Shown piece after piece: positions 1 to 4,940 of a stretch of DNA of 5,307 bases. This DNA is from Clostridiales bacterium (GTDB lineage Bacteria; Bacillota; Clostridia; Oscillospirales; Oscillospiraceae). The stretch is taken from positions 599 through 5,905 of the forward strand of contig JAHZFC010000132.1 of NCBI GenBank assembly GCA_019421525.1. Direction: 5' to 3'. How positions within the stretch are numbered: position 1 is the first letter of the stretch; the number at the start of each line of letters is the position of its first letter. The notes under the pieces are model-generated. The model was not told where the DNA came from and made no database searches. It was given only the letters and a program-made list of their open reading frames with translations. A program made the translations under genes and the position numbers.

Positions 1-2
1 CC

Positions 3-974
3 AGGCTGAAAGAATTTTCCCATGGAAAAAAAGGCCCCCGGGAGCCGGCGGGACCCCTGGCTGCCAAAGCCCTCCCCCTGCTCCCCGCCCCACTGGCCCA
101 GAAGTACATCCGCCTGAAGCGGGTGAAGGTCAACGGCAAGGGCTCCAGGCGGGACGTGCGCCTGGCGGTGGGGGATGTGCTCCAATTATACATCAACGAC
201 GAGTTTTTTGAGACCCCCACCCGGGAAAATGCCTTTCTCTCCGTGTTCAAGCCCCAGCTGGACATCGTCTACGAGGATGATGACCTGATGCTGCTCAACA
301 AGCGCCCCGGCATGATGGTCCACCCCGACGACCAGGAGCGGGTGAACACCCTCATCACCCATATCCAGGCCTATCTCTATCAGAAGAAGGAGTGGTCTCC
401 CTACTGGGAGAACTCCTTCGCCCCCGCCCTGTGCAACCGCATCGACCGGAACACCGGCGGCATCGTCATCGCGGCCAAGAACGCCGAGACCCTGCGGGTG
501 ATGAACCAGAAGATCCGGGACCGGGAGCTGACCAAGCTCTACCTGTGCGTGGTCCGGGGGAAAATGGATCCGCCAAATGGGGAGCTGAAGGGCTTTCTCC
601 TAAAGGATGAGGACAAGGCCCAGGTGAAGGTCTATGACCGGCCGGTGCCCGGGGGCAAGACCGCTCTTACCTTATATAGAACATTGGCCGTGCGAAACGG
701 CCTGTCTCTTTTGGAGTGCGACCTCATCACCGGGCGCACCCACCAGATCCGGGCCCAGTTCGCCGCCGCCGGACACCCTCTGCTGGGGGACGGCAAGTAC
801 GGCCGGGAGCGGGACAACAAACAGTACGGCCGCTCCTACCAGGCCCTGTGGTCCTATAAGCTGCGCTTTACATTCACCACCGACGCCGGGTGCCTCGACC
901 ACCTCAATGGCCGGGAGTGGACGGTGAAGGACGTAGACTTCGTGAGCGAGTATTTCCCGGATGTCTCGCTGTGA
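3..974 (+). CDS. RluA-family 23S rRNA-type pseudouridine synthase, 5'-partial
   Basis: Converts specific uridines in structured RNA, usually 23S rRNA in this family, to pseudouridine. The frame is open from the window edge to a TGA at 972-974. The GTG at 123 is internal, because the codons before it already encode family-typical S4-domain residues (KALPLLP, then QKYIRLKR), so the true start lies just outside the window. Counting from codon 123, I see motif I (YEDDDLMLLNKRPG, about residues 50-63), the catalytic motif NRIDRNTGG with the nucleophile Asp at bases 444-446, and motif III GRTHQIRAQF from base 732. The catalytic domain therefore looks intact. Before base 63 the S4 signature GxRLDxxL is not readable in this frame but is recognisable in another (34-63), suggesting two compensating indels or sequence errors. 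The RNA target (RluC, RluD or other class) cannot be told from sequence alone. No terminator is visible after it. Confidence 0.93.
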   Translation, partial: RLKEFSHGKKGPREPAGPLAAKALPLLPAPLAQKYIRLKRVKVNGKGSRRDVRLAVGDVLQLYINDEFFETPTRENAFLSVFKPQLDIVYEDDDLMLLNKRPGMMVHPDDQERVNTLITHIQAYLYQKKEWSPYWENSFAPALCNRIDRNTGGIVIAAKNAETLRVMNQKIRDRELTKLYLCVVRGKMDPPNGELKGFLLKDEDKAQVKVYDRPVPGGKTALTLYRTLAVRNGLSLLECDLITGRTHQIRAQFAAAGHPLLGDGKYGRERDNKQYGRSYQALWSYKLRFTFTTDAGCLDHLNGREWTVKDVDFVSEYFPDVSL

Positions 975-1021
975 CCTGTCCGGTCCCTCACTCTATGACG
1001 TTATGGATCTTTACACCCCAC

Positions 1022-1027
1022 AGGAGG
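1022..1027 (+). promoter_or_regulatory. Ribosome binding site of the GNAT gene
   Basis: AGGAGG lies 9 nt before the ATG at 1037. It decides the start: the frame is open further upstream into the pseudouridine synthase gene, but no other start in that extension has a comparable site or encodes conserved residues. Confidence 0.85.
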
Positions 1028-1036
1028 ACGATTTTC

Positions 1037-1522
1037 ATGGAGATCTTGGAGATCAAGCAAGTAAATGATGCTCTTGCAGAAATGGTCGCCCTGTTTCGGG
1101 TAGAGTTGCGCTCCTATAAGGCGATCGCATCAAAACCTAACATGGAAGCAGGACGAGAGGAAATGGAAGAATACCTTTCTGCCAAATTTCCGGTGTTTGC
1201 AGCCCTTGTGGATGGTGGATACGCAGGATATGTGGTCTGCCGTATTGATAATGAGGTTGTGTGGGTGGAATCCATCTTTGTCAAAGAGGAATACCGCAGA
1301 AAAGGTATCGCCTCTGCCCTTTTCGGTAAGGCGGAAGAAATTGCCGCTTCTTATGGGGACGATACCGTTTTCAACTATGTTCACCCCAACAATCACCGTA
1401 TCATTCAATTTCTGCGAAAACGCGGCTATACCGTTTTGAATCTGATTGAGATACGCAAACCGTACAAAAATGAAACGTTGACCCAGACATTCACCATAGG
1501 TGAACATGAATTTGATTATTGA
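1037..1522 (+). CDS. GNAT-family N-acetyltransferase
   Basis: A 161-residue single-domain GNAT protein, expected to transfer acetyl from acetyl-CoA to an amine on an unknown small molecule or protein in the cytoplasm. The beta-4 strand (WVESIFV, residues 76-82) leads into the acetyl-CoA pyrophosphate loop RRKGIA (87-92, the R/Q-x-x-G-x-A pattern). An asparagine-rich stretch (HPNNHR, 116-121) and FLRKRGY (125-131) fit the motif B region and C-terminal half of the fold. Length is normal for the family. It follows the pseudouridine synthase by 62 nt with no obvious promoter of its own, so it may be read through from upstream, and it is separated from the pot operon by about 350 nt. Base composition is lower in GC (sample lines 43-50%) than its neighbours (about 65%), and AAA, GAA and TTT codons are frequent, consistent with a separate origin. 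The substrate cannot be inferred. Confidence 0.9.
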   Translation: MEILEIKQVNDALAEMVALFRVELRSYKAIASKPNMEAGREEMEEYLSAKFPVFAALVDGGYAGYVVCRIDNEVVWVESIFVKEEYRRKGIASALFGKAEEIAASYGDDTVFNYVHPNNHRIIQFLRKRGYTVLNLIEIRKPYKNETLTQTFTIGEHEFDY

Positions 1523-1624
1523 GATATCAAATGTAATCTGCACTATAAATCCAGCGCAGACCGCCGGGACTTTTTGTTACTATGTTCCTTCCCCAAAATT
1601 CCTGAATATTTTTCCTAAAAATGA
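1523..1624 (+). other. Intergenic, AT-richer stretch between GNAT gene and pot promoter
   Basis: No coding frame of note. There is a weak TCTGC/GCAGA stem (1537-1541 with 1556-1560) and a T5 run at 1571-1575, but they are not adjacent, so I do not call a terminator. The stretch 1591-1624 is AT-rich, like an upstream promoter element, and leads straight into the -35 box. Confidence 0.5.
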
Positions 1625-1653
1625 TTGACATTTGGGGCGGGGCATAATATAGT
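1625..1653 (+). promoter_or_regulatory. Sigma-A promoter of the pot operon
   Basis: The -35 box TTGACA (1625-1630) is a perfect match to consensus and is followed after exactly 17 nt by the -10 box TATAGT (1648-1653), one base off consensus. AT-rich sequence lies upstream. Transcription should begin near 1659-1661, giving a leader of about 210 nt before potA. Two inverted repeats touch the -35 area (1619-1633 and 1591-1637), which might bind a regulator. Experimental start-site data are absent, but box quality and spacing make this the best promoter in the window. Confidence 0.8.
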
Positions 1654-1657
1654 GTAT

Positions 1658-1731
1658 CTCGCTATCCGTGAAACCCCGGGCCGGCTTGGCCGGCTGTCCG
1701 CTGGAGGGCACATGCCGGGTACTATATCGAG
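1658..1731 (+). promoter_or_regulatory. Structured 5' leader of the pot operon (candidate cis-regulatory RNA)
   Basis: By eye the RNA start can fold into a closed domain. Outer helix: CTCGCTAT (1658-1665) with ATATCGAG (1724-1731), one mismatch. Second helix: 1673-1679 with 1715-1720, with one bulged C. Two inner hairpins: GCCGGC (1680-1685) with GCCGGC (1689-1694), loop TTG, and TGTCC (1695-1699) with GGGCA (1706-1710), one G-U pair. I do not recognise a known riboswitch class in it. GC-rich DNA folds easily, so this is a candidate only. A GGAGGG site at 1703-1708 and an ATG at 1712 lie inside it and open a 17-codon frame ending at 1765. Confidence 0.35.
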
Positions 1732-1870
1732 GGAGCTGACATTACTTAGAAACGGCTGTTTTTGACGGCAGTTGGGCCATACAAACACAGGTCACCCGGG
1801 CGCGCCCTATCCGCCGATCCGGGACATTCGGGCCAGTGCCGCGCAAGAGCAGAGAAATGGGGGAGGATAC
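1732..1870 (+). other. Rest of the potA leader, untranslated
   Basis: The potA frame is open here from 1766, but the encoded residues are not family-like and precede the usual PotA N-terminus, so it is read as leader. It contains the 10-bp palindrome GGGCGCGCCC (1798-1807), a CCCGG/CCGGG pair (1795-1799 with 1819-1823) that could form a hairpin, and the potA ribosome binding site GGGAGG (1861-1866), 4 nt before the ATG. Confidence 0.5.
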
Positions 1871-3058
1871 ATGTCCAAAGAGCTGATCCGCCTGTCGGAC
1901 TGCGTCATGTCTTATGACGGTGACGTGGTGCTCGACCACATCGACCTGTATATCAACGATCGAGAGTTCCTCACGCTGCTGGGTCCCAGTGGGTGCGGCA
2001 AGACCACGACGCTCCGTATCATCGGAGGGTTTTTGTCGCCTACCTCCGGGGACGTTTTTTTCGACGGCGTGAGGATCAATGATGTTCCCCCCCATAAGCG
2101 GGCGGTCAACACCGTGTTCCAGAAATACGCCCTGTTCCCACACCTGAACGTGTTCGAGAACGTGGCCTTCGGCCTGCGCATCCCCAAGACACAGGAGACC
2201 GAGGTGGACGGGAAGAAGCAGACGAAGAAGGTCAAGCTGTCCAAGCGGGAGATCCGGGACCGGGTGATGGAGATGCTGGAGGTGGTCAACCTCAAGGGCT
2301 TCGAAAAGCGCCCCATCTCCGCCCTGTCCGGCGGCCAGCAGCAGCGGGTGGCCATCGCCCGGGCCCTGGTCAACCGGCCCAAGGTCCTGCTGCTGGACGA
2401 GCCCCTGGGCGCCCTGGACATGCGCCTGCGCAAGGATATGCAGAACGAGCTCAAGCGCATCCAGCAGGAGATGGGCATCACCTTCATCTACGTCACCCAT
2501 GACCAGGAGGAGGCCCTGGCCATGTCCGATACCGTCGTAGTCATGGACTCCGGCCGCATCCAGCAGATCGGCACCCCGGAGGACATCTATAACGAGCCCA
2601 AGAACGCCTTTGTGGCCGACTTCATCGGCGAGTCCAACATCATCGACGGCATCATGCGCGCCGACGGGGTGGTGGAGATCTTCAACCGGCGTTTCCAGTG
2701 CCTGGACAAGGGCTTTGACAAGGACGAGCCGGTGGACGTGGTCATCCGGCCGGAGGACGTGGACATCGTGGACGAGGGCAGCGGCCAGCTCAAGGGCACT
2801 GTCACCTCCGTCACCTTCAAGGGAGTACACTACGACACCATCGTGGACTTCTACGGCTTCAAGTGGCTCATCCAGACCACCGATTTCTGCCCCGTGGGCA
2901 GCAACATCGGCATCAAGATCGACCCGGACGGCATCCACGTCATGAAAAAGAGCCAGTATTCCGGCATGTTCGGCGACTACTCCTCCTACTCCGAGGAGTA
3001 CGACGAGATCGGCGACGCGGACTACGTCCCCGAGGAGGAGGAGAGCCATGAAGAGTAA
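1871..3058 (+). CDS. potA: PotA, polyamine ABC transporter ATP-binding protein
   Basis: Cytoplasmic ATPase that dimerises and drives polyamine (spermidine/putrescine) import through PotB/PotC. The 395-residue protein has Walker A GPSGCGKTT (38-46), Q-loop Gln84 in VFQKYALFPH, ABC signature LSGGQQQR (152-159), Walker B VLLLDE (172-177), D-loop around 180-183 and switch His210. All catalytic residues are present. Residues ~255-360 fit the TOBE-type regulatory domain of this subfamily. The ATG at 1871 is chosen because GGGAGG sits 4 nt upstream and the N-terminus aligns with the family; an earlier TTG at 1772 would add 33 unlike residues. Two oddities: a lysine-rich insertion between the Q-loop and signature (about 105-126), and a very acidic tail (about 369-395), which make it longer than E. 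coli PotA. It overlaps potB by 11 nt. Other ABC importers of the same ATPase family are possible in principle, but the neighbours settle the call. Confidence 0.95.
   Translation: MSKELIRLSDCVMSYDGDVVLDHIDLYINDREFLTLLGPSGCGKTTTLRIIGGFLSPTSGDVFFDGVRINDVPPHKRAVNTVFQKYALFPHLNVFENVAFGLRIPKTQETEVDGKKQTKKVKLSKREIRDRVMEMLEVVNLKGFEKRPISALSGGQQQRVAIARALVNRPKVLLLDEPLGALDMRLRKDMQNELKRIQQEMGITFIYVTHDQEEALAMSDTVVVMDSGRIQQIGTPEDIYNEPKNAFVADFIGESNIIDGIMRADGVVEIFNRRFQCLDKGFDKDEPVDVVIRPEDVDIVDEGSGQLKGTVTSVTFKGVHYDTIVDFYGFKWLIQTTDFCPVGSNIGIKIDPDGIHVMKKSQYSGMFGDYSSYSEEYDEIGDADYVPEEEESHEE
3032..3044 (+). promoter_or_regulatory. Ribosome binding site of potB inside the potA end
   Basis: A purine run of GAG repeats gives several GGAGG registers 5-11 nt before the potB ATG at 3048. 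The same bases encode the four Glu residues near the PotA C-terminus, so the acidic tail and potB initiation share sequence. Confidence 0.75.
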
Positions 3059-3902
3059 GCGCTCCCTCCTGGCCCTGCCCTATGTGATCTGGATGGCCCT
3101 GTTCGTGGTGGCCCCCATCATCGTGGTGGTGATCTATGCCTTTACCACCGCCTCCTTCGACCCCACTCTGGCCAACTTCGCCGGCATGGGCACCTATGTG
3201 TCCATCTTCGCCCGTTCCTTCCAGCTGGCCATCATCGCCACCATCATCTGCCTGCTCATCGGCTATCCCATCTCCTATGTGATGGCCAAGGAGGGCCCCG
3301 GCTTCCAGCGCATCGCCACGGTGCTCATCATGCTGCCCATGTGGATGAACTTCCTGCTGCGCACCTACTCCTGGATGGCCATTTTGGAGAACAACGGCCT
3401 GCTCAACCAGTTCTTTGACGCCATAGGCCTGTTCGACCTGATCAACAGCATCTTCGGTACGGACATCGAGTATTTCCGCATGATCCGCACCCAGGGCGCG
3501 GTGGTGCTGGGCATGGTGTATAACTACCTGCCCTTCATGATCCTGCCCATCTACTCGGTGATCGTCAAGCTGGACCGCTCCCTGCTGGAGGCGGCCCAGG
3601 ACCTGGGGGCCAACTCCGCCAGCGTGTTCCGCAAGGTGATCTTCCCCCTGTCCCTGCCCGGCATCTTGTCGGGCATCACCATGGTGTTCGTCCCGGCCGT
3701 ATCCACCTTTGCCATCTCCCGTCTGCTGGGGGGCGGCACCCACACGATGCTGGGCGACCTGATCGAGCTGCAGTTCCTGGGCGGGGCCTATAACCCCCAC
3801 CTGGGGTCCGCCATCGCCCTGGTGATGATGATCATCGTCATCATCTGCATGTGGGTGATGAACCGCTTCGGCGAGGGCGAAGAACAGGCGGTGATGCTAT
3901 GA
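3048..3902 (+). CDS. potB: PotB, polyamine ABC transporter permease
   Basis: One of the two membrane subunits forming the polyamine channel. The 284-residue protein shows six hydrophobic segments at about 9-32, 58-80, 88-112, 150-173, 198-224 and 252-272. The cytoplasmic EAA loop that contacts PotA reads EAAQDLGANSASVFRKV followed by PLSLPG (181-205), matching the binding-protein-dependent permease signature. The N-terminus is basic (KSKR), as expected for the inside. The ATG at 3048 overlaps the potA end by 11 nt and uses the GAG-rich site just upstream; its TGA (3900-3902) overlaps the potC ATG. Close spacing implies translational coupling. Length is typical of the family. The last 9 residues are acidic and polar. 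Assignment as PotB rather than PotC rests on gene order and on the segment RTYSWMAILENNGLLN (105-120), which is characteristic of PotB-like subunits. Confidence 0.95.
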   Translation: MKSKRSLLALPYVIWMALFVVAPIIVVVIYAFTTASFDPTLANFAGMGTYVSIFARSFQLAIIATIICLLIGYPISYVMAKEGPGFQRIATVLIMLPMWMNFLLRTYSWMAILENNGLLNQFFDAIGLFDLINSIFGTDIEYFRMIRTQGAVVLGMVYNYLPFMILPIYSVIVKLDRSLLEAAQDLGANSASVFRKVIFPLSLPGILSGITMVFVPAVSTFAISRLLGGGTHTMLGDLIELQFLGGAYNPHLGSAIALVMMIIVIICMWVMNRFGEGEEQAVML

Positions 3903-4780
3903 GGAAGCAGCGCCGGATCGGGAGCCGGCTGTTCATGGCCCTGGTGTTCCTGTTTTTATACGCCCCTATCTTCCTGCTCATCATCTTTTCCTTCAACGCC
4001 GGCAACAGCAGCGTGGTGTGGCAGGGCTTCTCCCTGCGCTGGTATGAGGCGCTGTTCCAGGACCGCTCCATCATGCAGAGCCTGTACACCACCCTTCTGG
4101 TGTCTGTCCTGGCCACGGCGATCGCCACCGTCGCCGGGACCTTTGCCTCGGTGGGCTTCTACTCCATGCGCCGCCGGACCCGCTCCGCCCTGATGGCGGT
4201 GAACAACATCCCCATGACCAACGCGGACATCGTCACCGGCGTGTCCTTATGCCTGCTGTTCGTGGCGGTATTCGGCTTCTGGAACGAGTTCGCCGCCAAC
4301 TATCAGGTCACTCTGGATCTGTTCGGCACGGTGTACCGCATCACCTTCCCGGAGCTGTCTCTGGGCTTCGGCACCATGCTCATCGCCCACATCACCTTCA
4401 ACATCCCCTATGTGATCCTCTCCGTGGGTCCCAAGCTGCGTCAGATGGACCGCAACCTGGTGGACGCCGCCCGGGACCTGGGGTGCACCTGGATGGGCGC
4501 CTTCTTCAAGGTGATCCTGCCCGAGATCAAGCCGGGGATCATCTCCGGTGCCCTCATCGCCTTCACCATGAGCGTGGATGACTTCGTCATCTCCTACTTC
4601 ACTGGCGGCTCCTCCGCCTCCACCCTGGCCCGGGAGATCTACTCCATGGCCCGCCGGCGCATCTCCCCGGAGATCAACGCCGTATCCACCCTTCTGTTCG
4701 TGGTGGTGCTGGCCCTGCTGGTGATCAACAACATCCGGGAGGCCCGCATCGCCAAGGCGGAGGCCAGGCAGCAATACTGA
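3899..4780 (+). CDS. potC: PotC, polyamine ABC transporter permease
   Basis: Second membrane subunit of the importer, pairing with PotB. The 293-residue protein has hydrophobic segments at about 11-32, 62-88, 98-126, 157-176, 209-233 and 260-278. The EAA loop is DAARDLGCTWMGAFFKV followed by PEIKPG (189-213), with Asp in place of the first Glu. The ATG at 3899 overlaps the potB stop as ATGA; an in-frame GTG at 3851 would add 16 residues inside potB and is not preferred, since the RKQRR start gives a normal basic N-terminus. No strong ribosome binding site is visible, so initiation probably depends on coupling to potB. Compared with E. coli PotC, the stretch after the third segment (about 128-154) is longer, giving an extra loop. 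The gene ends at TGA 4778-4780, and potD follows after 160 nt. Confidence 0.95.
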   Translation: MRKQRRIGSRLFMALVFLFLYAPIFLLIIFSFNAGNSSVVWQGFSLRWYEALFQDRSIMQSLYTTLLVSVLATAIATVAGTFASVGFYSMRRRTRSALMAVNNIPMTNADIVTGVSLCLLFVAVFGFWNEFAANYQVTLDLFGTVYRITFPELSLGFGTMLIAHITFNIPYVILSVGPKLRQMDRNLVDAARDLGCTWMGAFFKVILPEIKPGIISGALIAFTMSVDDFVISYFTGGSSASTLAREIYSMARRRISPEINAVSTLLFVVVLALLVINNIREARIAKAEARQQY

Positions 4781-4783
4781 CCG

Positions 4784-4818
4784 CTCTGGCCGAAAAGGCA
4801 CAGCCTTTCCGGCCAGAG
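4784..4818 (+). promoter_or_regulatory. Long intercistronic hairpin between potC and potD
   Basis: CTCTGGCCGAAAAGGC (4784-4799) pairs with GCCTTTCCGGCCAGAG (4803-4818) over 16 positions with one A-C mismatch (4793/4809) and an ACA loop. It starts 3 nt after the potC stop. No T run follows, so it does not look like a simple intrinsic terminator. A structure of this kind could protect the upstream mRNA, mark a processing site, or pause transcription so that potD is expressed at a different level. A second small hairpin (GGGCC 4818-4822 with GGCCC 4826-4830) competes with its last base pair. Confidence 0.65.
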
Positions 4819-4884
4819 GGCCTGCGGCCCGCGGCAGCGCACTTCGTCGGCGCAAAGTCCGCCTGGCTCCGTTTCCACCTGTTC

Positions 4885-4903
4885 TTTCGGCCATATGGCC
4901 TGA
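4885..4903 (+). repeat. Palindrome upstream of potD
   Basis: GGCCATATGGCC (4889-4900) is a perfect 12-bp palindrome. Flanking bases extend it as an RNA hairpin with one G-U pair (TTCG at 4885-4888 against TGAA at 4901-4904, about 8-9 pairs at most). It lies about 40 nt before the potD start, where it could be an operator half-pair or a small RNA hairpin. Function unknown. Confidence 0.45.
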
Positions 4904-4926
4904 AGATAACTACGATATTATTTTTT

Positions 4927-4932
4927 GGAGGA
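4927..4932 (+). promoter_or_regulatory. Ribosome binding site of potD
   Basis: GGAGGA after a T-rich stretch, 8 nt before TTG 4941. It selects the TTG as start. The ATG at 4933 is almost touching the site and reads only three codons before TGA, so it cannot be the potD start. Confidence 0.8.
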
Positions 4933-4940
4933 ATGATAAG

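Noticed and set aside
1537..1575. Possible terminator after the GNAT gene
   Set aside because: The TCTGC/GCAGA stem is only 5 bp with a 14-nt loop, and the T5 run is separated from it by 10 bases.
1762..1790. Second promoter with TTGACG as -35 box
   Set aside because: No acceptable -10 hexamer at 16-18 nt spacing.
1798..1807. GGGCGCGCCC palindrome in the potA leader
   Set aside because: A single short GC-only palindrome in GC-rich DNA. Nothing nearby suggests a specific binding site, so it is noted only within the leader entry.
1742..3049. Long open frame on the minus strand across potA (435 codons)
   Set aside because: It mirrors a clear PotA coding frame in GC-rich DNA. The translation is dominated by Val, Leu, His, Asp and Gly without any domain motif.
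2940..3800. Minus-strand open frame across potB, and a similar one across potC (4247-4894)
   Set aside because: Shadows of real permease genes. The His/Gly/Gln-rich translations are typical of reverse-strand reading of GC-rich membrane protein genes.
3821..3848. Near-palindromic GATGATGATCATCGTCATC region at the potB end
   Set aside because: It encodes a run of Met, Ile and Val in the last membrane segment, so codon repetition explains the symmetry.
4893..4921. Internal promoter for potD with TATTAT (4916-4921) as -10 box
   Set aside because: The sequence 17 nt upstream (ATATGG) does not resemble a -35 box, and there is no extended -10 TG.
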